A DNA stretch of 64,000 bases from Palsa-504 sp963822765 (lineage in GTDB: Bacteria; Actinomycetota; Actinomycetes; Streptosporangiales; Streptosporangiaceae), in the NCBI GenBank assembly GCA_963822765.1, contig CAWGJL010000042.1, positions 35,468 through 99,467 of the forward strand. Reading direction: 5' to 3'. A program made the translations under genes and the position numbers. Every line of letters begins with the position of its first letter. Within the stretch, counting starts at the first letter, position 1. This document shows positions 8,523 through 17,654 of the stretch, one piece after another. The notes below the pieces were generated by a model that had not been told where the DNA came from, searched no databases, and saw only the letters and a list, made by a program, of their open reading frames with translations.

Positions 8523-9689
8523 TTAGGCCCTCGGCGCGGCGGGATACTTCCGGTCGAGATAACTGGTCGCGATGGCGGCGTCGATCCGGCCCGGGACGGG
8601 GACGACGCAGCTGGCGGCGGCCACGCTGCCGTTGGCGACGGCCTCCAGGCACCGCGCTTGCAGCGCGAAGCCGAGGTCCATCGACTCGATCGAATTGCCC
8701 AGCGGGCGCGGGCCGGCCAGGTTGAACATGTGCCCGCGGGAAATCACGTGGATGCGCCGGCCGTCCGTGAGCTCAAGCGTCATCAGGTCATCGGCGTACT
8801 CGCGCAGGCCGGCCACGGCGGCCGAGCCGGCCATCGCCTCGACGTCGATCTCGGCCGGGAAATGGCCGGCGTTGGCCACGATGACGCCGTCCCGCAGCCG
8901 CGGCAGGTCGGCGGCGGTCAGCACATCCCGGGCGCCGGTGACGGTGATGATCACATCGGCGCTGGCGATGGCCTGCTCACGCGGCGGGGCGGCGAAGCCG
9001 TCCAGATGCGCTCGCAGCCGGGCGACCGGGTCGGTATCCACCACCGTCACTCGCGCGCAGGCGCCGCGGAAGCTGGCCGCGACGCCGCGGCCGCACGCGC
9101 CGTACCCGAACACCGTGACGTTCTCCCCGTTCGTCACCCGGTTGGTGAACCGCAGGTAGGACTCGAGCGAGCTCTGGCCCACGGCGTGCTCGTTCTCGGC
9201 GAACTGCTTGATCGGGCTGTCGTTGATGACCAGGATCGGCAGCCTCAGGCGGTCGCGCAACGGCGCCAGGCGCATCCGGCCGGACGTGGTCTCCTCCGTC
9301 CCCCCGCGCAGGCCGTCGTAGGGCGCATCGAGGTACCTGGCGAACAGGTCGCCGCCGTTATCGAGGATGAGGTCCGGCCCGGCGGCGATCACCTCGTCGA
9401 GGTAGCGGCCGTGCTCCGCCCGGTCCTTGGTCGGGTTCCCGATCACCACCACGCCCTGCGCCCTCAGCGCCGCCACCGCGTCGGGCTGGGTGGTGTTCAG
9501 GTTGCCGGTCGAAACCAGCCGCGCGCCGCCATCACGCAAGGTCAACAGCAGCGCCACCGTCTTGGCTTCCAGGTGAATACCGGTCCCGATGGTCAGCCCG
9601 CGGAACGGCAGCGTGTCCTTGAACTCCGCCGAGATCGCCCGCAGCAGCCGGCAGTGCTCAGCCACCCAGTCAATGCGCGTAGGTGCCAC
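8523..9689 (-). CDS. S-adenosylhomocysteine hydrolase-like protein (non-canonical)
   Basis: 388 residues, against about 430-490 for true SAHase. GGTEETTSGRMR and the NAD-binding GYGACGRGVAASF are clear, and NAGHFPAEIDV aligns with the conserved GHF-x-x-EID block. Two catalytic positions differ. The usual Asp-Asp of LDDGGDL reads Asp-Asn (LDNGGDL), and the Asp four residues after the catalytic Lys is Glu (NDSPIKQFAEN). The canonical C-terminal KPDHYRY tail, which completes the NAD site of the partner subunit, is absent. It may act on a related thioether or be regulatory. No methyl-cycle genes are nearby. Confidence 0.8.
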   Translation of the reverse strand: MAPTRIDWVAEHCRLLRAISAEFKDTLPFRGLTIGTGIHLEAKTVALLLTLRDGGARLVSTGNLNTTQPDAVAALRAQGVVVIGNPTKDRAEHGRYLDEVIAAGPDLILDNGGDLFARYLDAPYDGLRGGTEETTSGRMRLAPLRDRLRLPILVINDSPIKQFAENEHAVGQSSLESYLRFTNRVTNGENVTVFGYGACGRGVAASFRGACARVTVVDTDPVARLRAHLDGFAAPPREQAIASADVIITVTGARDVLTAADLPRLRDGVIVANAGHFPAEIDVEAMAGSAAVAGLREYADDLMTLELTDGRRIHVISRGHMFNLAGPRPLGNSIESMDLGFALQARCLEAVANGSVAAASCVVPVPGRIDAAIATSYLDRKYPAAPRA

Positions 9690-9900
9690 GTGGATAAACC
9701 TACGCCCATCGTGATCTGCGGTGACGCGGCCGGGTTCAGCCAGCGCAGGACCGTCAGCAGCTCATGCTCCGGTTCTGGGGTGCGAGTAAGGCGGGTCCGT
9801 TCGGCATCATGATTTTTGACGTATCTACGGCCTGATGCCGCGCTCCGACCTGTAGGGGAACAGGCCGGACGAACCGGCTACCGGGAAAACGGAGGCACTC

Positions 9901-10175
9901 GTGGCGATCAGCACGGCGCCAGCTGGTATCAGGACCCATCCCGCGCCGCCCGGCGGGTTCGACCCGCGCGCCGCATCAGCGCTCGAGCTGCGGCGCTACG
10001 GCCTGCCGCAGCGGCCCGACCCCGCGGTACGGCCGGACCTGGCGGCCCGCTGGGACGCGGTGTTCTCCCGGCAGCTCCGGTACATCACGCCCGAGTTCAC
10101 GCCGGTGCCGGAGCTGGTACCGGGCATCGAGCGGCAGCCCCGGCTGCGGCCGGAGGTGACGGTCACGAACCCCCC
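9901..10175 (+). pseudogene. G1-type (glutamic) endopeptidase-like protein, N-terminal remnant
   Basis: From GTG 9901 the protein reads IRTHPAPPGGFDPRAASALE, then LRRYGLPQRPDP and RPEVTVTN, the usual propeptide region of actinobacterial G1-like secreted peptidases. It stops just where the catalytic domain should begin. From about 10172 the DNA instead encodes a different gene on the other strand. The ORF runs on to 10239 but those residues are read-through. Confidence 0.45.
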
Positions 10176-10463
10176 CTCGGCAGGTACTCGTTCGGGGCGA
10201 AGTCCCGTACCGTCCACTGGTTGGACAGGCTGCCGCTGAAGCAGGCCGTGCCGTGCACGCGCACCGCGCGCAGCGTATCGGGCAGGGTCGGGGTGCCGAC
10301 GAGATCGAGCGCGGCGTCAACGCCGTCCGGGTACAGCTCGCGGACGGCGGGCGCGACCTGGCCGGTGTCGAGCAGGGGGTGGTCGACGCTGTGTTCCTTC
10401 GCATGTTGTCCACCGGGCCGGGGCCCGGGAGCCGGACGGCGCGCATGGTGGCCGGCGACGACA
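10172..10463 (-). pseudogene. Zinc-binding dehydrogenase/quinone oxidoreductase, internally deleted remnant
   Basis: The minus strand holds a typical start, MRAVRLPGPGPV, at about 10445. It jumps within a few dozen bases to LYPDGVDAALDLVGTPTL and then RVHGTACFSGSLSNQWTVRD, the late part of the NADPH-binding domain of MDR-type quinone oxidoreductases. The GroES-like catalytic domain is deleted, and the end is cut where the G1-peptidase remnant begins. Confidence 0.5.
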
Positions 10464-10693
10464 TGGATCTGCCTTCTTCCCGGGGTAGGAGTCGGTCGAG
10501 CGTGCTCAACGCGTGGCCGCCGCGGCTTCATTCCCGGCTCACCCCGGTCGATTTTCACGAAGGTCCGCGCAGGCCCCGAGAGGCACGGATGTGGCCTGGT
10601 CTGTCATTGTTAGTTGAGGAATAGCAAGTACCCGCGTATCAGGTGGGGAGTTTGTCCGCCCATGATGGCTAATCTGACGCGGCGGGCGCGCCA
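10464..10693. other. Intergenic stretch without a supported gene
   Basis: Between the oxidoreductase remnant and the exporter I find no convincing coding frame, RNA gene or terminator. Two ATGs at 10662 and 10665 are out of frame with the exporter. Confidence 0.4.
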
Positions 10694-12481
10694 GTGCAGG
10701 CAGGCGGTGCGCTCGGACCGCATTACAAGTGGATCGCGCTGTCCAACACGACGCTGGGCATGCTGATGGCGACGATCAACCAGTCGATCGTGCTGATCGC
10801 GCTGCCTGACGTTTTCCGCGGCATCGGGCTGAACCCGCTGAGCCCGGGGAATACCAGCTACCTGCTGTGGATGTTCATGGGGTTCCTGGTGGTCTCCGCG
10901 GTGCTGGTGGTGTCGTTCGGCCGGCTGGGCGACATGTTCGGCCGGGTGCGGATGTACACGCTGGGCTTCGCGATCTTCAGCGTGGCCTCGATCTTCCTGA
11001 CCGTGACCTGGATGCACGGCGCGGACGGGGCGATGTGGCTGATCATCTGGCGGGTCGTGCAGGGCATCGGCGGCGCGTTCCTGTTCGCGAACGCCGCTGC
11101 CATCGTCACCGACTCGTTCCCGGCCAACCAGCGCGGCCGGGCCCTCAGCGTGAACTCGATCGCGGCCATCGCCGGGTCGTTCATCGGCCTCATCCTCGGC
11201 GGCGTCCTCGCCCCGGTGAACTGGCACCTGATCTTCCTGGTCTCGGCGCCGATCGGGGTGTTCGGCACCGTGTGGGCGTACTTCATGCTGCACGACATCG
11301 GGATACGCAAGCACGCGCAGATGGACTGGTGGGGCAACCTGCTGTTCGCCGCCGGGCTCGTCTCGATCCTGGTCGGCATCACCTACGGCCTGCTGCCCTA
11401 CGGCGGGCACCCGATGGGCTGGACCAACCCGTGGGTGCTCACCGCGCTCTTCGGCGGCCTCGCGCTGCTGATCATCTTCGTGTACGTCGAGACCAAGGTG
11501 GCCGAGCCGCTGTTCCGCATCTCGCTGTTCAGGATCCGGGCGTTCGCCGCCGGGAACGTCGCGAGCCTGATGCTGGCCATGGGCCGCGGCGGCATGCAGT
11601 TCATGCTGATCATCTGGCTGCAGGGCATCTGGCTGCCGCTGCACGGCTATGACTTCAGCCAGACCCCGCTGTGGGCCGGCATCTACCTGGTGCCGTTGAC
11701 CACCGGCTTCCTGGTGGCCGCGCCGCTGTCCGGGATACTGTCCGACAAGTTCGGCGCCAAGGCGTTCACCGTGGGCGGCGCGCTGCTGACCGGAGTGAGC
11801 TTCCTGCTGCTGATCTTCGTCCCGGTGAACTTCGGCTACTGGGAGTTCGCGCTCGTGATCGCCCTCAACGGGTTCGGCTCCGGCCTGTTCTTCTCGCCGA
11901 ACTGGGCGGAGATGATGAACTCGGTCCCGGCCGACCGGCGCGGGGCGGCAGGCGGCATGATCGCCACCTTCCAGAACTCCGCGTTCGTGCTGTCGATCGG
12001 CATCTTCTTCACCCTGATGGTGGCCGGCCTGTCGAGCAAACTCCCGGCGGCCATGTTCAGCGGGCTGACCGCGCAGGGTGTTCCGGCCGCCACGGCCGCG
12101 CCGATCTCGCACCTGCCCCCGATCGGCGTGCTGTTCGCCTCGTTCCTCGGCTACAACCCGATACAGCAGCTGCTCGGCCCGCTGCTGCATAATCTGCCCC
12201 CGGCGCACGCGGCCTACGTGACCGGGCGGCAGTTCTTCCCGCACCTGATCACGGCGCCGTTCCACAGCGGTCTCGGCGTGGCCTTCGGGTTCGCCATCGC
12301 GGCCAACGTGATCGCAGCCATCGCCTCGGCGCTGACCGGCCGGCGCACGCCGGTACCCGCCACGCGCCAGGAACTGGGTTACGAACTGGCCGCCGTGGCC
12401 GCGGAAGGCGCCTTCGAGCCCAGCGAACTCGTCGTCCCCCGCGGCCCGGAGAGCACCGAACCGCCCGACCAGCCCGGCTAA
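10694..12481 (+). CDS. MFS drug exporter, DHA2 (14-helix) family
   Basis: 595 residues. LGMLMATINQSIVLIALPDV is the typical first helix of DHA2 drug:H+ antiporters. WRVVQGIGGAFLFANAAAIV holds the helix-5 motif C region, and GRLGDMFGRVRMY is motif A in loop 2-3. Fourteen hydrophobic segments can be counted, with an acidic/proline-rich cytoplasmic tail. The start GTG 10694 is uncertain but is the first in-frame initiator before helix 1. It probably exports a toxic or antibiotic compound using the proton gradient. Confidence 0.85.
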   Translation: MQAGGALGPHYKWIALSNTTLGMLMATINQSIVLIALPDVFRGIGLNPLSPGNTSYLLWMFMGFLVVSAVLVVSFGRLGDMFGRVRMYTLGFAIFSVASIFLTVTWMHGADGAMWLIIWRVVQGIGGAFLFANAAAIVTDSFPANQRGRALSVNSIAAIAGSFIGLILGGVLAPVNWHLIFLVSAPIGVFGTVWAYFMLHDIGIRKHAQMDWWGNLLFAAGLVSILVGITYGLLPYGGHPMGWTNPWVLTALFGGLALLIIFVYVETKVAEPLFRISLFRIRAFAAGNVASLMLAMGRGGMQFMLIIWLQGIWLPLHGYDFSQTPLWAGIYLVPLTTGFLVAAPLSGILSDKFGAKAFTVGGALLTGVSFLLLIFVPVNFGYWEFALVIALNGFGSGLFFSPNWAEMMNSVPADRRGAAGGMIATFQNSAFVLSIGIFFTLMVAGLSSKLPAAMFSGLTAQGVPAATAAPISHLPPIGVLFASFLGYNPIQQLLGPLLHNLPPAHAAYVTGRQFFPHLITAPFHSGLGVAFGFAIAANVIAAIASALTGRRTPVPATRQELGYELAAVAAEGAFEPSELVVPRGPESTEPPDQPG

Positions 12482-12506
12482 GGCCAGTTTGCGTTATCGT
12501 CGATCC

Positions 12507-13625
12507 GTGCTGCTGCAAGCCGCGGTAAACGGGCCGCTAGCTAAGGCCGACCACGGCGCCGTCCCGGTGACCTTGCCGGAGCTGGCGGCCGACGCCGCGC
12601 AGTGCGTATCGGCGGGCGCCCGGGCGTTCCATGTCCACCCCAGGGACGAGAGCGGCGCGGAATCCCTGCAGGCGCGGGTGGTGGATCAGGTCGTACTGGC
12701 CGTCCGCGAGCCGCACGGGCTGCCCGTGGGCGTCACCACTGGCGAATGGATAGAGCCCGGCCTGCAGCAACGGCTGCGTTTGATCAGCGAGTGGACACAG
12801 CCCGACTACGCCTCGGTGAACCTGTCCGAGCCAGGAGCGGTCGAGGTCATGCAGGCCCTCCTGGCGACCAGGGTCGGCATCGAGGCCGGGGTGTGGACCG
12901 TCGAGGACGCCGAGCTGCTCGTGGGCTGCGGACTGGCCGGTCGCGTGACACGCGTGCTGATCGAGCCGGTCGAGGTCAGCAAAGTCGATGCCGTGCCCTT
13001 GGTGAGCGCCATCCACGACGTCCTTGACCGGGCGGACGTGAGCGCGCCGCGACTTCAGCACGGCGACGGCGAGGCAACCTGGATCCTCATCGAGGACGCG
13101 GTACGACGCGGCATCGACACCCGCGTCGGCTTCGAAGACACCCTGCTGCTGCCCGACGGCCAGTTCGCCGCCAGTAACGCCGACCTCGTCCGGGCAGCCT
13201 ATGAGCTCGGAGCCCGGCCGGACCTGACCCCAAGGAGGAGCGTCATGCCACGGCAGATCATCACGACCGCGAACGCGCCGAGTTCGCCGCTCTACAGCCA
13301 GGGAGTCAAGGCCGGACCGCACCTGCTCGTCTCGGGCATCGTGGGCATCGATCCCAGCACGGGCAGCCTGGCCGGAGACACGATCCAGGATCAGACCCGG
13401 CAGGCGCTGGAGAATTGCCAGGCCATCCTGCAGGCCGGCGGCGCCAGCCTGGACGACGTCCTCGAGGTGGGAATACTGCTCACCAACCCAGCCGACTTCG
13501 CCGGCCTGAACGAGGAATACGCGCGGTGGTTCCCGTCCCAGCCACCGACCCGCTACGTGGCCAAGCTCGGCGTCGACCTGCCCGGGCTGCTCGTCTCGAT
13601 CCGGATGACGGCATTCACCAGCTGA
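12507..13625 (+). CDS. BKACE-type beta-keto acid cleavage protein in frame with a RidA domain
   Basis: One open frame holds two complete domains. From GTG 12507, LLQAAVNGPLAKADHGAVPV to about residue 240 is a BKACE (DUF849) barrel with the metal-binding H-x-H (AFHVHPRD) and late GFEDTLLLPDGQFA. From ATG 13245, MPRQIITTANAPSSPLYSQG to the end is a full RidA enamine/imine deaminase with the Arg of PPTRYVAKLGVDLPG. A strong AAGGAGG (13231-13237) precedes ATG 13245, and a TGA lies in the +1 frame at 13224. The original arrangement may therefore be two coupled genes joined by one indel. Either way, a keto-acid cleavage enzyme sits with an imine detoxifier. Confidence 0.75.
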   Translation: MLLQAAVNGPLAKADHGAVPVTLPELAADAAQCVSAGARAFHVHPRDESGAESLQARVVDQVVLAVREPHGLPVGVTTGEWIEPGLQQRLRLISEWTQPDYASVNLSEPGAVEVMQALLATRVGIEAGVWTVEDAELLVGCGLAGRVTRVLIEPVEVSKVDAVPLVSAIHDVLDRADVSAPRLQHGDGEATWILIEDAVRRGIDTRVGFEDTLLLPDGQFAASNADLVRAAYELGARPDLTPRRSVMPRQIITTANAPSSPLYSQGVKAGPHLLVSGIVGIDPSTGSLAGDTIQDQTRQALENCQAILQAGGASLDDVLEVGILLTNPADFAGLNEEYARWFPSQPPTRYVAKLGVDLPGLLVSIRMTAFTS

Positions 13626-13633
13626 GGCACCGC

Positions 13634-13669
13634 GCCGCCGCCTGCAGGAGGAAATTGCCAGGCGGCGGC
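13634..13669 (+). terminator. GC-rich hairpin after the BKACE-RidA gene
   Basis: An 11-bp perfect stem (GCCGCCGCCTG/CAGGCGGCGGC) lies 9 bases after the stop, without a strong T-run. It is a plausible actinobacterial terminator. Confidence 0.45.
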
Positions 13670-13745
13670 TTCGTAGGCAGTAATTTTCGGCCGAACGGTC
13701 CGGAGCTTTACGCCTCGCCGGCCGGTTCGGCCCGCGCCTCGGGTA

Positions 13746-14276
13746 TTAGTCGCCGTGGTTGCCCTGGCCGAAGCAGACCACGTTGGAATCGCTGATGGCG
13801 AGCAGTTGCTCGTCCTTGTCTCCGCTGGTGTAGTACAGCCGCGCGCTCACGCCGATCTCCGGCAGCCGCGAGCTGATGACGGCGCGGCCCTCGTCGGAGG
13901 TCAGTTCCGGAGCCGGGATCGCGTTGACGACGGTGAGGTCGCCGGGCAGGTTGCGCGAGCCGAAGTCGACCTGGAAGTCCGGCGGGATAATCATCGACGC
14001 CGTCCCGACGGGCGAGCTGTTGTTGCTGAACCCCAGGAACCAGCTGACGGTGACCAGGTTGGGCCGCGGGGCCTGATTGGTGACGCTTACGACCGTGGCC
14101 GACCGGACCGGGACGCCGGTCTGGGACCTCATGAAGGTCACAAGATAGCGGGGGGTACCAGGTAGCGCGGCCTTCACCTCTTCGAGCTCTCCCAGCTCGA
14201 TGTGCCGGCGCAGCTGCGCCAGGGCCCGCGGGTCAGCCGGGACCTTCGCGGACGCCTCGTCCAGTGCTTTGCTCAT
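13746..14276 (-). CDS. Hypothetical protein, about 176 residues
   Basis: From ATG 14276 (preceded by GGAGTGAG on the minus strand) the protein begins MSKALDEASAKVPADPRALA and ends SNVVCFGQGNHGD. It has no signal peptide or membrane helix. The middle is beta-strand-like (LVTVSWFLGFSNNSSPVGTA, then FQVDFGSRNLPGDLTVVNAI) and could form a small all-beta domain. I do not recognise the family. It is convergent with the BKACE-RidA gene. Confidence 0.5.
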   Translation of the reverse strand: MSKALDEASAKVPADPRALAQLRRHIELGELEEVKAALPGTPRYLVTFMRSQTGVPVRSATVVSVTNQAPRPNLVTVSWFLGFSNNSSPVGTASMIIPPDFQVDFGSRNLPGDLTVVNAIPAPELTSDEGRAVISSRLPEIGVSARLYYTSGDKDEQLLAISDSNVVCFGQGNHGD

Positions 14277-15182
14277 GTTTCTCACTCCGATCATCGAGAT
14301 GCCGTCCGGGCGCGGGATCCATGTTTGACGCCGCCGCCAGGCGGCAACCATTCCCCCGTGAATTCACCCGGTCATTTGATAAGACGGAGTACACATAAGC
14401 CGTCCTGATACAGAATTAGTCTGCGGCCATCAATTTTGCTTTTGGCGTGGAGATTATGTGTAATTTGCATGGAGATTGTTAATTCAGGCACATGTAAGGG
14501 AATTTGAAATCCCCCAGGGAAGGGTCGAGGATCACATAAGGCCAGGTCACGGACATGATCGAGGTTGGCCAAAAGTTCCCTGGATCAGGTGCAAAAGCTT
14601 TGCTCGCCGCGCGGCCCACGATGATGCGCATCCAGCTTATCGATGCAGCGCTATGGCATTTTCAGGCAGCGGTAATTGCCGCCGGCGTCGCACTGCCCAA
14701 GCATCCGGTGCTTGGGCTGCGCAACTAGATCCGGTGGCGGTGACCCACACCGACCCGCGCGGCGGAACCCGCACCGTCCGGCATGCCGCACGGGCCGCGG
14801 TCGAGCTGACCCTGCGCCGCCGGGATCAGCGTGAGCTCACCCTGACCGGCGGCCGCGGCGCCTACGAGTTCGGCACCAGCCACGGTATGCGCGGGACCGT
14901 GCCGCAACCGCTGTGCGAGGGTTGACCCGGAAGATGGATGCCCAGGAGGCTTCCGCGATGCCACTGGGGACGGTAGGCGGGCAGGTAAACGAAATAAATA
15001 ACCGATGCCGCGAATAGGCGCTCATCGGTCCTGATAATGCCGCGGGGAAGTACACCTCAGGTCCGGCCGGGATCGCGGCTTCCATCATCAGGAAATGCGC
15101 CGCCTCGGAGTCTTGACGGCGCCAAAGATCTATAGGAGGCTAGCTGGCTAAGTGGCCATGCGATCCGGCCCGGGGGGATGAT
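14277..15182. other. Low-coding region, 0.9 kb
   Basis: The first 350 bases are noticeably AT-richer than the genome average and contain no supported gene. At 14700-14925 a plus-strand open segment (TDPRGGTRTVRHAARAAVEL to a stop) has actinobacterial codon use but no recognised family and no clear start. The region precedes the two-gene membrane operon and may be horizontally acquired. Confidence 0.3.
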
Positions 15183-15464
15183 GTGACTGATAGCGGGCTG
15201 CACCAATGGTGCGACCTTCACGGCGACGTCCAGGCAGGGCCTGACCTCCGATCAGACACGACATGGGGTTGGGTTCACAGGACAGACGGGAGCTGGCATA
15301 CGCTGGGCGGAACGCCCGTAGAGCTGACCGTGGTGGTCTCGCGGCCACCTCGCGGCACGCAGACAGCGACCGGTAGCCACCCTCCTCCCACAAAGGCCAC
15401 ACCAACGCCGCCCGGCCGTATAAGACGACCCAGACTCCCGGCGGCTCCGCCACCAGAGCTGTGA
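15183..15464 (+). CDS. Small hypothetical protein, first gene of a coupled pair
   Basis: 93 residues from GTG 15183 with a G-rich ribosome site just upstream. The N-terminal half (GLHQWCDLHGDVQAG, DTTWGWVHRTDGSW) has several Trp and His. The C-terminal third is a Pro/Arg-rich, probably disordered tail. The stop overlaps the next start (GTGA at 15461-15464). The family is not recognised. Strict coupling suggests the product works with the membrane protein that follows. Confidence 0.45.
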   Translation: MTDSGLHQWCDLHGDVQAGPDLRSDTTWGWVHRTDGSWHTLGGTPVELTVVVSRPPRGTQTATGSHPPPTKATPTPPGRIRRPRLPAAPPPEL

Positions 15465-16201
15465 CCGATAGCCCGGATTACGGTTCGGCCCCGGCGCCAC
15501 CTTCACTACCGCCTAATCCCGATGCCACTTTGGCGGACCTCACGAAGTCGCTTTACTCCGAGCAGCTTGAAGCGTGGCTCGAACAGTATAAGCAGCAGCT
15601 CTCCGACAAGGCGGCCGAAACGGCGCTGGCGGCCGCCCGTGCTGATGTGAGAAGGGCCGCCGACACGGCGCTTGTCCAAGCTCTGCACGCGGCCTATATA
15701 TCAACTGCCCAAAACGCGATAGACCGTTCGCTTACCAGGGTAAATGTGGTTACCGCGTCGATTGGCGCTGTAACCACCATCTATACTGGGCTGCTTGCGC
15801 TCGTCTACGCGGCTAAGTCGGACTCAGGGAAGCCGCTGACCGGGACAGCCATCATTCCCGCGATATTTCTCGGCGTTGCTTTGTTGCTGGTGACTGTGTA
15901 CGCGGCCATGTTTAGGAATTCCTCCTCGGAAGGAGGGCCGCTTCTTCCGTCCGGCATAGGGGACGGGCTCGTACAGAACCGGCTTGATACTTTTATGGAG
16001 TGGTGTTTTCAAACGATAGGCGCCCGGATCTGGGCTTTGCACGGAGGTATCGTGAGCCTAGGCTTCGGCGTCGTCTCTCTTGCCGATTCCATTCATTAAG
16101 CTCCCAAGCGGGATACCGCTTTCTATTCTGATCTGCGGTTTGCTGGCGGTAATTCTCGTGGCAATCATTACGGCGGCAAACACCAGCGGACAGGACGAAT
16201 A
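15461..16201 (+). CDS. Four-helix membrane protein with cytoplasmic coiled coil (frameshifted near the end)
   Basis: The N-terminal 90 residues are polar with a long heptad-like helix (LYSEQLEAWLEQYKQQLSDK and on). Hydrophobic helices follow: VVTASIGAVTTIYTGLLALV and IIPAIFLGVALLLVTVYAAM. The main frame stops at 16099, but a shift at about 16070-16080 continues into IPLSILICGLLAVILVAIIT and ends NTSGQDE at 16201. The product then has four helices in two hairpins. The continuation looks too membrane-like to be chance, so a one-base indel is likely. No family is recognised; a membrane effector or sensor is possible but unproven. Confidence 0.55.
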
Positions 16202-16329
16202 GTTCAGAGCCTTCCCCTGGGCGCGGCGCACGCACTGCGGCCCGTTCGGCGAAAATACTGAACACGAGCCGGTGGTTAGTGGTCCGTGCGGCGGAAGGCG
16301 GCACGGACCGAGCGAACAGGTACGCGTTA

Positions 16330-16617
16330 CTGCAGGCCGGACAGCGGGCCAGGACCTGGGTGGCGGACTTGGCGGCCAGGCGGTTATAGCCGAGCAGGGG
16401 CGGCCAGTCGTACGGGACGCCGTCCAGGACCGGGTGGCCCGGCTCAGTGAGACGGGCTGGATGCCTTCGGGGCATTCAACCCGGTCGTCGTGCGGGCTGA
16501 CGGTGACGGGCAGCGCGGTCTCGACCGGGGTGTCGTGGTAGCGGGCCTTGCCCTCGATGCCGGCGAAGCTCAGGTAGCCGCCGATCATCAGCAGGCCGCC
16601 GCCGTCGCGGACGTACT
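16330..16617 (-). pseudogene. Glutamine-amidotransferase-like (DUF1355) protein, internal fragment
   Basis: Minus-strand pieces in two frames join to give QYVRDGGGLLMIGGYLSFAG, then IEGKARYHDTPVETALPVTV and HPVLDGVPYDWPPLLGYNRL, the conserved middle of the class I amidotransferase-like DUF1355 family. Both ends are missing. The start side is cut at about 16618, where an M24 peptidase fragment begins on the other strand. Confidence 0.55.
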
Positions 16618-16620
16618 GCT

Positions 16621-17276
16621 CAGAGAGGCCAGCCGGTTCGGGGCGGCGCTCGGGCTGGCCAGCGCGTCGGGGCGGGTGCTCGGCGTCGGAGACCCGGTGG
16701 TCGCGGCGCTGGGGTACTGGGGCAGCAACATCGCGCGGGGCGGGTTCCTGGCCGCTCGGCCACTGACCTGCCCGCTGCCGCTTCTGACTACGTGGAGCGG
16801 CTCGTGACGCCCTATTTCGCCTGCGCGGCGGAGTGGTACGAGACGATCGGGATCGGGGTGACGGGCGGGGAGCTGTACGCGGTGGCGCAGCGGTACCTGG
16901 CGGACCCGTTCTTCGGGGTGCACCTGAATCCGGGGCACTTCATCCACCTGGACGAGTGGCCGAGCTCGCCGGTGTACGCGGGGTCTTCGGTTGCTTTGCA
17001 GTCCGGGATGGCGCTGCAGCTGGACATCATCCCGGCGACGGGCACCGTGTACCACACCTCGAACATCGAGGACGGGGTGGCGCTGGCCGATGCCGCGCTG
17101 CGTGCTGAGCTGGCTTCGCGGTATCCGGGGATGTGGGAGCGGGTGTGCGCGCGGCGTTCGTTCATGGCGGAGGTGCTGGGGATTGCGCTGAAGCCCGAGG
17201 TGCTGCCGCTGTCGAACCTGGCGGGGTACCTGCCGCCGTTCTGGCTGTCACCGCAGCTGGCCATGCGGCGGAAGTG
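16621..17276 (+). pseudogene. M24-family metallopeptidase, C-terminal part
   Basis: Two plus-strand frames join near 16785. The first gives GYWGSNIARGGFLA. The second reads DYVERLVTPYFACAAEWYET, then FFGVHLNPGHFIHLDEWPSS and SGMALQLDIIPATG, with a tail ending LPPFWLSPQLAMRRK. This matches the C-terminal half of M24-like proteins related to Xaa-Pro peptidases. The N-terminal half is absent because the gene is joined at 16618 to an unrelated amidotransferase fragment. Confidence 0.6.
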
Positions 17277-17278
17277 AG

Positions 17279-17466
17279 TTAGGACGTCTGCTTGACGCCG
17301 GCGACCCAGTCCCGCCAGGCCACCGGGCTAAAAACAAGGGCCTGGCCAACCGGGCCGGCCCAATTCGGAGCAAGATCGCATTCCTGAATTGCTATCTCGA
17401 CGCAGCTCCCCCGTTACACCGACTGGTCTTACGCCACTTCAAGACCTGGTCGAGGCCTGATGCCAA
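17279..17466 (-). CDS. DUF397 protein (frameshifted at a G5 run)
   Basis: A TTG start at 17466 with GGGAGG just upstream gives LDQVLKWRKTSRCNGG. After a shift at the G5/C5 run near 17405 it continues SCVEIAIQECDLAPN and ends LVFSPVAWRDWVAGVKQTS. WRKSSRC...CVEIA...F....W..F..GV is the DUF397 signature. In actinomycetes such small proteins partner with XRE/DUF5753 (Scr1-like) regulators, one of which lies upstream on the same strand. One missing G restores the frame. Confidence 0.6.
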
Positions 17467-17654
17467 GATACCCTCCCAAATGGTGACCGAATTCCGTCGG
17501 CCACTGTTCATGGTAGGCATACCGAATTCGGGGCTGTCAATAGCAATTGCAGAACTCACGCCGAAGGGGTATCGTGCGACCAGTGAGGCTAGAGTTTCGT
17601 CGCTTATCAGCCACACAGCGCCCCTAGTGCGTCGTCTGAGCAGGCCGGGGTGTG

